Assembly: GCA_040756745.1 (NCBI GenBank)
Contig: JBFLYO010000015.1
Location: forward strand, 1-64,000
Direction of reading: 5' to 3'
Source of the DNA: JBFLYO01 sp040756745
GTDB taxonomy: Bacteria > Bacteroidota > Ignavibacteria > UBA10030 > UBA6906
DNA: 64,000 bases
Every line of letters starts with the position of its first letter. Positions within the stretch are counted from its first letter, which is position 1. Shown piece after piece: positions 32,197 through 40,778 of this stretch. The notes under the pieces are model-generated. The model searched no databases and was not told the origin of the DNA. It worked only from the letters and a program-made list of their open reading frames with translations. The position numbers were made by a program, and so were the translations under genes.

Positions 32197-32663
32197 CCGT
32201 GGACTGCACCATCATCCCCCTCACCGCCGTGCGCGCGGCCGAGCACGTGGAGGCCCTGCTCGCCATCGATCAGGATGTGATCGGCGAGCGGTGGACGCGC
32301 GCGCATGTGCTCACGCCGATGCCTGGAAAATGGGAGCTCTCCCAGCTGGCGCTCGATGCAGGGAAGCGCCCTGCGGGCTTTCTGATCGCCTCGCAGAAGC
32401 GAGAGCACATCCACGTGCACCGGCTGGCGGTGGCGGAGTCTCTGCGGGGGAAGGGCATTGGCGTGCTGTTGCTCCGTGCCGCGGCATCGCCGGCGACGGA
32501 GAGGGGATTGAGCACGATGACACTGAAGGTGGCAGAGGAAAACGCCTCGGCCATCCGGTTCTACCTCCGGCTGGGGTTTACGGAAACGGGCCGCATGGGG
32601 GCAAACCTTGTCATGTCCGTAGGTCTTGAGCAGTTCGTGAAACAGAGCGGCGGCGCGGCGTAA
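32193..32663 (+). CDS. GNAT-family N-acetyltransferase
   Basis: GTG 32193 overlaps the preceding stop. The 156-residue product has the GNAT core: 'HRLAVAESLRGKGIGVLLL' is the acetyl-CoA loop (R-G-K-G-I-G), and 'LKVAEENASAIRFYLRLGF' is motif B. In a polysaccharide cluster such enzymes often N-acylate an amino sugar nucleotide. The deacetylase-like gene 53 bases downstream suggests possible acyl exchange on the same sugar; this is inference. Confidence 0.85.
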   Translation: MTVDCTIIPLTAVRAAEHVEALLAIDQDVIGERWTRAHVLTPMPGKWELSQLALDAGKRPAGFLIASQKREHIHVHRLAVAESLRGKGIGVLLLRAAASPATERGLSTMTLKVAEENASAIRFYLRLGFTETGRMGANLVMSVGLEQFVKQSGGAA

Positions 32664-32716
32664 CACAGACGTGCGCCCGCACGACGCAGTATCATCCACT
32701 ATCGAGGGAGCAGGAC

Positions 32717-33337
32717 GTGTTTTCGATCAACGACAAGACTGTTCTGGCCATCGCCCCGCACATCGACGACGTTGAACTTGGCGCGGGAGCGACGATCCAT
32801 CAGCTCGTCAAGACCAACAGGGTGTATTATGTGGGCATGTCGCTGCCGCCGCTGGTGGGGAGGGAGGAATTCATGTCCGAGTTCCGCCAGAGCATCACGC
32901 ACCTCGGCATCGACCCGCAGAAGATCATCCTCCGCGACTTCGATCCGCGTAACCTGTTCGACTCGCGCAGCGAGATTCTCCAGCTGCTTTACGATCTGAA
33001 CAAGGAGCTGAAACCGGACATCGTCCTGATGCCCAACAGCAAAGACATCCACCAGTCCCACGAGGTCGTCCATGCCGAAGCGCGTCGCGCATTCAAATAT
33101 ACGACCCTCCTCGGCTACGAACTTCCCTGGAACAGTTTCGAATTCTCCATGGATGCCTACGTGGTGGTAAGCCGGGAGAACATTGACGCAAAGGTTGCCG
33201 CCATCAATGCATATAAGACGCAGAAACACCGCATGTTCTTCTCCAACGACATCCTCGGCGATCTCGCCCGCGTCCGGGGAAAACAGATCGGCCAGCAGTA
33301 CGCCGAATGCTTTGAACTTCTCCGATTGATCGTATGA
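32717..33337 (+). CDS. LmbE/PIG-L-family N-deacetylase-like protein
   Basis: GTG 32717 has AGGGAG at 32705-32710. The 206-residue protein has the metal-binding motif in a variant form, H15-I-D17-D18-V-E20 (usually H-P-D-D-x-E), and the second motif H112-Q-S-H115 followed by H119. LmbE/PIG-L enzymes are zinc hydrolases that remove N-acetyl groups from GlcNAc-type sugars or related compounds. All predicted metal ligands are present. It is followed by a 4-base overlap (ATGA) with the WbqC-family gene, a pairing I associate with surface-sugar modification loci. Confidence 0.85.
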   Translation: MFSINDKTVLAIAPHIDDVELGAGATIHQLVKTNRVYYVGMSLPPLVGREEFMSEFRQSITHLGIDPQKIILRDFDPRNLFDSRSEILQLLYDLNKELKPDIVLMPNSKDIHQSHEVVHAEARRAFKYTTLLGYELPWNSFEFSMDAYVVVSRENIDAKVAAINAYKTQKHRMFFSNDILGDLARVRGKQIGQQYAECFELLRLIV

Positions 33338-34050
33338 TCGTCAGCATCCACCAGCCGCACTTCCTCCCATGGGCCGGCTACCTGAACAAGGCGCTCAGCA
33401 GCGACGTGTTTGTGTGGCTCCATTCCGTTCAGTACCGGAAGAATTACTACCAGAACAGGACGAAGATCAAGAACGTCAACGGCCAGCCGCTCTGGCTGAC
33501 CATCCCCGTCCATGCAAATCTCGGCATGCCCATCGATCAGGTGACCGTGGCCGATGCGCGATGGCGCGAGCGGGTGCAGAAGACCGTGGAACAGTGCTAT
33601 CGCAAGGCCCCCTACTTCGCAGAGTGCTGGCCCCCCCTTGCCGAGGCGATCGCGGAGTCACCTGACAATCTGAACGAGGCGAACTTCCGGACGTTCACCG
33701 CCTTGCTCGGGCTCCTCGGCGCCGGGACGCTGCGGGTGGTGCAGGTCGGTGAACTCCCTGCCAACTCGTCGGAACCGACCCTCCGGCTCGTCGAGATCTG
33801 CACCTCCCTCGGGGCGACGCATTACATTGCGGGGAAGGGAGGAGCGAACTATCTGAGGTCGGAGGATTTCGACCGCGTCGGGATCGCGGTGCTCTGGCAG
33901 TCGTTCGACCCGGCGGCACTTGTTTATCCGCAAATCGGCGGACCGTTCCTCCCCGGCCTCTCTGTCATCGACCTGTTGTTCAATGTGGGTCCCGCAGAGG
34001 CACGCGCGCTCCTGACGAAGGCGTGGGTGCCGCCCACGGTGAAGACATGA
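33334..34050 (+). CDS. WbqC-family protein
   Basis: The 238-residue product begins 'MIVSIHQPHFLPWAGYLNKA', the hallmark of the WbqC family, and continues 'FVWLHSVQYRKNYYQNRTKI' and 'YIAGKGGANYL'. Family members lie in O-antigen and capsule loci and have been linked to sugar modification, but the exact reaction is not established to my knowledge. It overlaps the LmbE-like gene upstream and the glycosyltransferase gene downstream, both by 4 bases, so the three are probably co-translated. Confidence 0.85.
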   Translation: MIVSIHQPHFLPWAGYLNKALSSDVFVWLHSVQYRKNYYQNRTKIKNVNGQPLWLTIPVHANLGMPIDQVTVADARWRERVQKTVEQCYRKAPYFAECWPPLAEAIAESPDNLNEANFRTFTALLGLLGAGTLRVVQVGELPANSSEPTLRLVEICTSLGATHYIAGKGGANYLRSEDFDRVGIAVLWQSFDPAALVYPQIGGPFLPGLSVIDLLFNVGPAEARALLTKAWVPPTVKT

Positions 34051-35210
34051 GCGGGGAGTACCGCTTCAGCATGCGGCTCGGCGTGATCGGTGCCCCGGCG
34101 CATTGGGTCGGACCGGATGGGGCCTACCGGGCCTATGAACCGTACGTGCGGGAGATGCGGATCTGGGCCGACCTCTTCTCCCGGGTCATCGTCTGCGGCC
34201 ACGGCGGGGAAGGACCGATGACGGGAAACCTTGCCTCGTATGATCGGGAGAATATCGAGGTCCGACCGGTGCGGTACACGCGGGAGTATGGATTCTCCGG
34301 GATGTCGCGTCGTTTGACGCAACTCCCCGGGCTGGTCAGGAGCGCGTATCATACGCTCATGGATAGTGACTTCGTGCTCCTTCGCAGTCCCAGCCACTTC
34401 GGCCTGGTGGGTGCGGTGCTGGTCCGGATGAAGAAGAAGCCAAGCCTCACCAAGTGGGCTGGTGAAAACGCCACCTATAAAGGAGAGCGGATCCCTTCGC
34501 GCATCAACAGGTTCCTCGAAGCGCTGCCGAGCACGACCCACCACACCCTTGTGTACGGCCGCCCCCTCTATGACCATCAGATCAGCTTCCTTCCTGCTCT
34601 GATGTCGAATGGAGAACTCTCGCTCGCAAGGGAGATCGCACAGGAGAGGCAATGGCAACCGCCATGGAAGATCCTCTGCGTCGGGCGCCTCGAACGCGCC
34701 AAGAACTTCGACCTGGCCATACGCGGACTGGGAGAGCTGCGGCGACGACATCCGGAACTTTCCTGGTTGTTCACGCTCGTCGGTGAAGGGACTCAGAAGC
34801 GAAGTCTCCAGGTCCTCGCGGCGGAGTGCGGTGTGGCCGACCGGGTCACGTTGCCCGGTGCGCTCCCGTTCCGGGAGGTACAGGAACACTATGGCCGCTC
34901 CCACATTGTGATCATGCCCGGCGTGAAGGAAGGATGGCCGAAGATCATCGCAGAGGCGTGGGCTCACGGGGCATTCCCGATTGCTTCCAGGGCCGGCAAC
35001 GTCCCCTGGATCCTGAACGACCCTTCGTCCGGGACGGTGTCGGAACCGACCCCTGAGGGTCTCGCCGACGCCCTTGCTCAGGCGCTCGCGGACACGGATC
35101 GTCTGAACAGACTCTCGCACTCCCTGCCGCGCTGCGCGGAAGCGCTCTCGCTGGATCAGTTCAAAGTCCGCCTCGAACGAGTCCTGGTGGAGCGATGCGG
35201 ACTCCGGTGA
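34047..35210 (+). CDS. Glycosyltransferase family 4 protein
   Basis: ATG 34047 overlaps the WbqC stop (ATGA); an in-frame start at 34023 would overlap more. The 387-residue product has a donor-binding half starting 'PWKILCVGRLERAKNFDLAI'. The EX7E motif is E-G-W-P-K-I-I-A-E in 'GVKEGWPKIIAEAWAHG', followed by 'SRAGNVPWIL'. The N-terminal half is less typical ('YEPYVREMRIWADLFSRVIV'). It is probably one of the repeat-unit transferases. It overlaps the next transferase gene by 16 bases. Confidence 0.87.
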   Translation: MSGEYRFSMRLGVIGAPAHWVGPDGAYRAYEPYVREMRIWADLFSRVIVCGHGGEGPMTGNLASYDRENIEVRPVRYTREYGFSGMSRRLTQLPGLVRSAYHTLMDSDFVLLRSPSHFGLVGAVLVRMKKKPSLTKWAGENATYKGERIPSRINRFLEALPSTTHHTLVYGRPLYDHQISFLPALMSNGELSLAREIAQERQWQPPWKILCVGRLERAKNFDLAIRGLGELRRRHPELSWLFTLVGEGTQKRSLQVLAAECGVADRVTLPGALPFREVQEHYGRSHIVIMPGVKEGWPKIIAEAWAHGAFPIASRAGNVPWILNDPSSGTVSEPTPEGLADALAQALADTDRLNRLSHSLPRCAEALSLDQFKVRLERVLVERCGLR

Positions 35211-36385
35211 CGACGGTCCGAGGCAGACAGACGGCCCGCCGTGGGCGCCCCCACCCGCAGGAGCGGGTTGCCGTCATGCAGATCTGCGATTCGCTGGACG
35301 CAGGAGGCATGGAACGTGTCGCCGTGAACCTGGCGAACGCGCTCCCGCGTGACCGCTACGTGTCGCACCTCTGCACGACGCGGCGCGACGGCGCCCTGGA
35401 GGGGGTTGTGGCGCCAGATGTCCTGCGCCTGCGCCTGGAAAGAAAGTCCACGCTGGACGTGCAGGAGTTCCGGCGGCTGGTTCAGTACATCAGAGAGTCC
35501 AGGATTGCGTTGCTGCATGCTCACGGCCCGTCGTTGTTCATCGCGGCGGCGGCATCGGCGTTTGCGCCTCACCCCGCGGTGATCTGGCATGACCACTTCG
35601 GCGCGCATGAGACCGAGACGCGCATCCCCTGGCTCTATCGTGTCCCGGCCCGGCGGTTGAGTGGAGTGATCGCAGTCAGCGAGGCGCTTGCGGCATGGAC
35701 GGTGGAGGAGCTGCACGTCGATCCGGTGAGGGTGAAGTTCATCAAGAATTTCGTCGCCGAACCCTCCGCCTCCCTCGTCGTGCCGCCCCTCCCCGGCGCG
35801 CCAGGCAAGAGGCTCGTCTGCGTCGCGAATCTCCGGCCGCAGAAGGACCACCGAAATCTCCTTGCCGCGATGAAGCTGGTGATTCGTGCCGTGCCGAAAG
35901 CGCATCTGATACTCCTGGGCGGTTCGGTGGATGCCGGCCACACAGAGCGGCTGAAGGCGTTCATGGACAACGACGGGCTCGCCGGCCACGTATCCTGGCT
36001 CGGGTCGCGCGACGATGTCCAGGCGATCCTGAAAGGATGCGATGTGGGCGTGCTGGGTTCCGCATCGGAAGGGTTGCCGCTGGCCTTAATCGAATACGGC
36101 ATGGCCGGGCTTCCGGCGGTTGCGACAAGCGTTGGGCAATGCGCGGAAGTGCTTGAGGAGGGGCGTGCCGGTCTCCTCGTCCCGCCGGGCTCGCCTCAGG
36201 CGCTGGCCGACGCAATTGTCTCGCTGCTCAGGTCACCAGACCTGCGAAAACGCCTGAGCCGGAGGTTTGCGACGCGTGTCCGGGAGATGTACAGCGTGCG
36301 AAAGAACCTCGACGAGATCTGTGAGTTGTATGAGTCGGCACTCCGGTCCCGTCCAAGGCAGCCGGATCCTTCGAAACCGAAGTGA
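35195..36385 (+). CDS. Glycosyltransferase family 4 protein
   Basis: The 396-residue product begins with about 25 extra basic residues, then 'VAVMQICDSLDAGGMERVAV', the classical GT4 acceptor-side glycine motif. A start at the internal ATG before 'MQICD' cannot be excluded. The donor domain opens 'KRLVCVANLRPQKDHRNLLA'. The EX7E motif is E-G-L-P-L-A-L-I-E in 'SASEGLPLALIEYGMAG', followed by 'TSVGQCAEVLEEG'. It is expected to add a sugar retaining its configuration. Confidence 0.88.
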   Translation: MRTPVTTVRGRQTARRGRPHPQERVAVMQICDSLDAGGMERVAVNLANALPRDRYVSHLCTTRRDGALEGVVAPDVLRLRLERKSTLDVQEFRRLVQYIRESRIALLHAHGPSLFIAAAASAFAPHPAVIWHDHFGAHETETRIPWLYRVPARRLSGVIAVSEALAAWTVEELHVDPVRVKFIKNFVAEPSASLVVPPLPGAPGKRLVCVANLRPQKDHRNLLAAMKLVIRAVPKAHLILLGGSVDAGHTERLKAFMDNDGLAGHVSWLGSRDDVQAILKGCDVGVLGSASEGLPLALIEYGMAGLPAVATSVGQCAEVLEEGRAGLLVPPGSPQALADAIVSLLRSPDLRKRLSRRFATRVREMYSVRKNLDEICELYESALRSRPRQPDPSKPK

Positions 36386-36401
36386 GAATGCTGAACACAA
36401 G

Positions 36402-37475
36402 ATGACCGAATCCACAAGAGCAGTGCTGCTGGTGGGGAATTTTCTATCCGAGTCGATGGTCTACGGATCTGTGGGGGAAGACCTGTCGCGCCGACTGACC
36501 GCACGCGGGTGGTCTGTCGTGATGACGTCGGGAAAAATGAACCGAGCCCTGCGTCTCATCGACATGGTGCGGACGGTACTCTCGCGGCGCCGGGACTATG
36601 CGGTGGCTCATGTCGACGTGTTCAGCGGTGTCGCATTTCTGTGGGCAGAAGCCGCGTGCCGCGCACTGCGGCTCGTTCGGAAACCGTACGCCCTCACCCT
36701 GCGCGGTGGGGACTTGCCGAATTTCGCCGCGCGTCAGCCGAAGCGCGTCAGACAGCTTCTCGCTTCGGCCGAGGTCGTGACGAGCCCTTCGGGGTATCTC
36801 CGTGAGCGGATGCGCCCCTACCGGGAGGACATCAGACTGTTGACGAATCCGCTCGAGACCGGATGCTATCCCCGGACGGTGCGGAAGTCGCCCGCTCCGC
36901 GCCTCGTCTGGCTGCGCGCCTTCCACGAGATCTATAATCCGTCGCTCGTGCCTGCCGTCATGGCGGAACTCTCCGACATCGACGACATTCACACGATCAT
37001 GGTCGGACCCGACAAAGGGGATGGCAGCCTGCAGCGGGCCCGGCGGCGCGCCGAGGAGCTGGGGGTGGCACAGCGGATCGCATTTCCGGGACCCGTGCCG
37101 AAGAAGGATGTCCCGCAGTGGCTCAATCGCGGAGACATCTTCATCAACACCGCCAGTATCGATAACACGCCGACGAGCGTCCTCGAAGCGATGGCCTGCG
37201 GCCTGTGCGTGGTAAGCACAAACGTCGGGGGGATCCCGTATCTGCTCGAGGACGAGAGGGATGCGCTTCTTGTCCCGCCGGGCGATGCGCCCGCTCTTGC
37301 GGCTGCAGTGCGGCGCGTTCTCCGCGAGCCGGGCCTGGCGGAACGCCTCTCCACACAGGGACGCCGGAAGGTGGAGGAGTTCGACTGGTCCCATCTGCTC
37401 CCCCAATGGGAAGAGTTGTTCCTGGAACTTGCCCGAAGGGGAGGGCAGGTCACGAAGCACAAACACACAGTATGA
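36402..37475 (+). CDS. Glycosyltransferase family 4 protein with variant EX7E
   Basis: I start at ATG 36402 ('MTESTRAVLLVGNF'), 16 bases after the previous stop; the frame is open to 36267 but that part only shadows the neighbour. The 357-residue product has 'YALTLRGGDLPNFA' and a donor domain from 'PRLVWLRAFHEIYNPSLV'. The usual first Glu of EX7E is Asp here: D-N-T-P-T-S-V-L-E in 'ASIDNTPTSVLEAMACG'. 'STNVGGIPYLL' follows. It overlaps the CapK-like gene by 4 bases. Confidence 0.87.
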   Translation: MTESTRAVLLVGNFLSESMVYGSVGEDLSRRLTARGWSVVMTSGKMNRALRLIDMVRTVLSRRRDYAVAHVDVFSGVAFLWAEAACRALRLVRKPYALTLRGGDLPNFAARQPKRVRQLLASAEVVTSPSGYLRERMRPYREDIRLLTNPLETGCYPRTVRKSPAPRLVWLRAFHEIYNPSLVPAVMAELSDIDDIHTIMVGPDKGDGSLQRARRRAEELGVAQRIAFPGPVPKKDVPQWLNRGDIFINTASIDNTPTSVLEAMACGLCVVSTNVGGIPYLLEDERDALLVPPGDAPALAAAVRRVLREPGLAERLSTQGRRKVEEFDWSHLLPQWEELFLELARRGGQVTKHKHTV

Positions 37476-38869
37476 GCGCTACGTCACTCCGGGTGTATCA
37501 CGCGCTTCCGGCGCCGCTTCGCTCCGTTGCAGCAAGCCTGCACGGATACCGGCTTCGTCCCTGGCGGTTCGGGCCGGAGACGGACCGACTTGCCTCCGAG
37601 ACGATCGAGCGGGATCACTGGGATGCCGCACGATGGAAACAGTGGCAGGAAGAGCGGCTTGCCTTTGTTCTGCACCGTGCTGCCACGCGGGTCCCATACT
37701 ATCAGGAATACTGGAGCCGGAAGCGCCGCAATGGTGATACACGGTCGTTCGAATACCTGGAGCACTGGCCGGTCCTCCACAAGGAAACTCTGCGAAACAA
37801 TCCCTCCGCATTCGTCGCGGACGATTGCGCGATCAAAACGATGTACGCGGATCATACCAGCGGGACGACGGGGACGCCGCTCACCATTTGGCTGAGCAGG
37901 GATTCGGTCAGACTATGGTATGCGCTGTTCGAGGCGCGGACACGCTGGTGGCATGGGGTGAACCGGCACGACCGGTGGGGACACGTCGGCGGCCAGCCGG
38001 TCGTCCCTCCCGGCCAGAAGTCGCCGCCGTTCTGGGTGTGGAACGCCGCATTGCACCAGCTCTACCTTTCGGCCATGCATATTGCCCCCTGGTCGGTACC
38101 CGCCTATCTTGACGTGATCAAGAAATACCGGGTGCGGTATCTTGTCGGATACTCCAGCAGCCTGTCGTTCCTCGGCCAGGAGGCTGCCGCAGCGGGGGAG
38201 CGGTTCCCCGATTTGAAAGCCGTGATCACGAACGCGGAGCCGCTGTGGGACCATCAACGACGCGCGATCCGCGAGGGCTTCCAGTGCACCGTGCAGGAAA
38301 CCTACGGCCTCTGCGAGTACGTGTGCGGAGGGAGCGAGTGCACCTCCGGCCGTCTCCACCTCTGGCCGGAGATGGGAACCGTTGAGATCCTCGACGAAGA
38401 CGACCGTCCCGTCTCCCCGGGCGCGCCGGGCCGGCTCGTGGCGACCGGACTCCTGAATGCGGACATGCCGCTCATCCGCTACGACACCAGGGATCGGGCT
38501 GCGCTCAGCACCGATACGTCCACATGCGGATGCGGCCGGCTGCTCCCGTCGTTTGCCAAAATCTGGGGGAGGTGGGATGATGTGATCGTCACGAAAGACG
38601 GCAGGCGTCCCGTGCTGCTCGATCGGATCTTCGATCCTCCCGTGCATGTCCGCGAAGGACAGATTGTCCAGGACGACATCGGTAAATTCCGCCTGCGGAT
38701 CGTGCCGGCGGACGGATGGTCCCCCGCGGATGAGGAGATCCTGAGACGTGCATTGATCGCACTTGTGGGGGAGGCCGAGGTGTCGTTCGAGCTGACCAGG
38801 CAGATCGAAAGAACGTGGGCCGGGAAATTCAGGATCATCGTTTCCAACGTCGGAAAACACCAGCCATGA
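37472..38869 (+). CDS. CapK/phenylacetate-CoA-ligase-like AMP-binding protein
   Basis: ATG 37472 overlaps the previous stop (ATGA); a far upstream in-frame start (37205) lies wholly inside the neighbour and is rejected. The 465-residue product has the adenylate-forming motif 'HTSGTTGTPLTIWLSRDS', the 'QETYGLCEYVCGG' segment and a cysteine-rich stretch 'STDTSTCGCGRLLPSF' as in PaaK. CapK-type relatives lie in capsule clusters; their substrates are mostly unknown. It could adenylate a carboxylate such as a uronic acid or small acid before amide or ester formation, which fits the asparagine-synthetase-like gene that follows (inference). Confidence 0.82.
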   Translation: MSATSLRVYHALPAPLRSVAASLHGYRLRPWRFGPETDRLASETIERDHWDAARWKQWQEERLAFVLHRAATRVPYYQEYWSRKRRNGDTRSFEYLEHWPVLHKETLRNNPSAFVADDCAIKTMYADHTSGTTGTPLTIWLSRDSVRLWYALFEARTRWWHGVNRHDRWGHVGGQPVVPPGQKSPPFWVWNAALHQLYLSAMHIAPWSVPAYLDVIKKYRVRYLVGYSSSLSFLGQEAAAAGERFPDLKAVITNAEPLWDHQRRAIREGFQCTVQETYGLCEYVCGGSECTSGRLHLWPEMGTVEILDEDDRPVSPGAPGRLVATGLLNADMPLIRYDTRDRAALSTDTSTCGCGRLLPSFAKIWGRWDDVIVTKDGRRPVLLDRIFDPPVHVREGQIVQDDIGKFRLRIVPADGWSPADEEILRRALIALVGEAEVSFELTRQIERTWAGKFRIIVSNVGKHQP

Positions 38870-38885
38870 AGAGAGGGTAAGCCCG

Positions 38886-40778
38886 TTGTCACACTTTGCC
38901 TTTTACCGCGGCACAAATGCTGCCCTCGCCCGCCGCCTGAAATCGTCGTGCGCCGCGCAATGGGGGAAGACTGTGGAAGCGCATGCCGGAGCGTGTCACC
39001 TTATCGTACCCGCCGCCGACGCGGGTTTTACGCTGGCCGACACCGATCGCGCAGTGGGTGCAGTCGGCGGATACGTGCGACACGACGACCTCGGAAACCA
39101 TCCGGATGTGGAGCATAACCGGCGGTTCGTCGACGCCATGATGGATGTGAAGCGATGGCCCCTCGCCGAAGAATGGACGGGGAGCTTCGGTGCCGTGGCA
39201 TGCCGGAAGAAGGGTGGAGACCTGATCCTGTGCAACGATCCCATCGGCTTCCTTCCCGTATACTATGCGGTCGTTGCGGGGGGTATAGTGGGAGGAACGA
39301 GCCTGATTGTGCTGAACAGGGTCCTGCGGGCTCCTGTCGACGTCACCGGACTGGTTCAGCGGATCACTCCTCCGTACTCGAACTACGGTAGGAGAACACT
39401 CCTCACCGGTGTCATGCGGATTCTCCCCGGAGAGTACCTGAGATTTCCGGCGCGCAGCACAACGCCGAGGAGTGTGTTCGATAATACGCTGTGCAACGGG
39501 ATCATCAATACCGGCGTGGACACCGCTGCCCGGATCGTCTGGGACTCGCTCCAGCACGAAGCGACGCTGGCCGTTGGGCGGGCTGAATCGTTCTGTGTGG
39601 CGATGAGCGGTGGCTGGGACAGCCGGGTAGTCCTCGCGGGCGTCGCACATCGGGGTGCTGCGATCGAGTGCCTTACCTACGGGAATCCCGAGGCGTACGA
39701 GACCATCATTGCGCGCCGATGCGCACGGGCCGTTGGGGCACGCCACGCCAGCTTTTCCATCGAAGACAACTATTTTCCACCGCGTGATGGGTTTGAACGC
39801 CTCGTCCGTGAGACAGAGGCCTTCTGCATCCCCGAGTGGTATTCTATGATCAGCGCGCGGAAGGACGGAGGCAAGCCGAAGGAGATCATCCTCCTGGGAG
39901 ACCACGCACAGGGGATCGATGGGCGCTACATGACGAACCTCTCCTCCCGCGGGGCACGCAGGAAGTCGTTCGTCAACAGCCTCATGGGGAAAGCCGACCC
40001 GCTGACCGCTGCGACGGCAGAGGAGTTCGAGCGCTGGAGGCGCGCGAGGCTCTCGCTCCTCATGGATGACCTGCGCGCTGGCATCACGCGGCTCTCTCCG
40101 GCAATGGCGGCGAAGCGGAGCGCAGAAGTGATCCTGGCTGAATCGCAGGCCGATTTCCTTCTCAGCGCGGGGCGGGTGGAAGCAAACATGCCGCCGTTCG
40201 CCGAGATGTTCGATGAGCTGTTCATCTGGTTCACCAAAACGCGGTTCACGCTGGCAAGCCAGAACCTTCTTCTCCGTTCGACCTTTCGCCCGATGTCGCC
40301 GACGATGTCCCTCCGGGCACTCCGGCTCCTCTCCCGGGTGCACCCGCGACTTCGCGTGCGGAGGCGCCTGATGGACGCACTTGCACGGCTGCCGGAATTC
40401 GACAAACTTGGAGCGATCCCCTCGGCGCAGATCCCAGGACTCAGTGCCAGGACTCCCTCGTTGATCCGCGAATTGACGTGGGGACTGAGGTCCGGGGCTG
40501 ACCAGGTGCTGATCCGGCGGGTGTTGAAGTCAAAAAACCCAAACAAGCGTCAGCGCGTCCTGAAGTCCCTTGACTATATAAAAGAGTACCGGCGGCCGTA
40601 CGCCCCTTCGCGGGTCCGTGAGTGGTTCACCGGGCGGTGGGTACGGGGAGAGCCGTATGTCGAAATGACGAAACAGCGGGGGGCGCTGGTGTCGTGGCCG
40701 CTGATAAACCTCGACATTGCCGCCCCGGCAAATGTCAGCATGACCCTTGACGCCTGCATCGCCGGCGGGAAAAAATGA
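38886..40778 (+). CDS. Asparagine-synthetase-like amidotransferase lacking Cys2
   Basis: I infer a TTG start at 38886 with AGAGAGGG just upstream (about 38871-38878). The 630-residue product has the asparagine synthetase B layout. The N-terminal region has 'CNDPIGFLPVYYAV', matching the glutaminase-domain end, but begins Met-Ser-His with no Cys at position 2, so glutaminase activity is unlikely. The synthetase domain has the ATP-pyrophosphatase loop S241-G-G-W-D245-S246. Relatives in O-antigen loci (WbpS type) amidate sugar carboxylates. Overlap of 4 bases with the next gene suggests a shared pathway. Confidence 0.83.
   Translation: MSHFAFYRGTNAALARRLKSSCAAQWGKTVEAHAGACHLIVPAADAGFTLADTDRAVGAVGGYVRHDDLGNHPDVEHNRRFVDAMMDVKRWPLAEEWTGSFGAVACRKKGGDLILCNDPIGFLPVYYAVVAGGIVGGTSLIVLNRVLRAPVDVTGLVQRITPPYSNYGRRTLLTGVMRILPGEYLRFPARSTTPRSVFDNTLCNGIINTGVDTAARIVWDSLQHEATLAVGRAESFCVAMSGGWDSRVVLAGVAHRGAAIECLTYGNPEAYETIIARRCARAVGARHASFSIEDNYFPPRDGFERLVRETEAFCIPEWYSMISARKDGGKPKEIILLGDHAQGIDGRYMTNLSSRGARRKSFVNSLMGKADPLTAATAEEFERWRRARLSLLMDDLRAGITRLSPAMAAKRSAEVILAESQADFLLSAGRVEANMPPFAEMFDELFIWFTKTRFTLASQNLLLRSTFRPMSPTMSLRALRLLSRVHPRLRVRRRLMDALARLPEFDKLGAIPSAQIPGLSARTPSLIRELTWGLRSGADQVLIRRVLKSKNPNKRQRVLKSLDYIKEYRRPYAPSRVREWFTGRWVRGEPYVEMTKQRGALVSWPLINLDIAAPANVSMTLDACIAGGKK

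Noticed and set aside
37205..37471. N-terminal extension of the CapK-like protein
   Set aside because: The extension overlaps the previous glycosyltransferase, is Arg/Gly/Cys-rich and lacks family similarity. ATG 37472 in the ATGA overlap is the natural start.
38889..40343. 484-codon minus-strand frame opposite the asparagine-synthetase-like gene
   Set aside because: Shadow frame; the + strand product carries the ATP-pyrophosphatase motif and homologous context.
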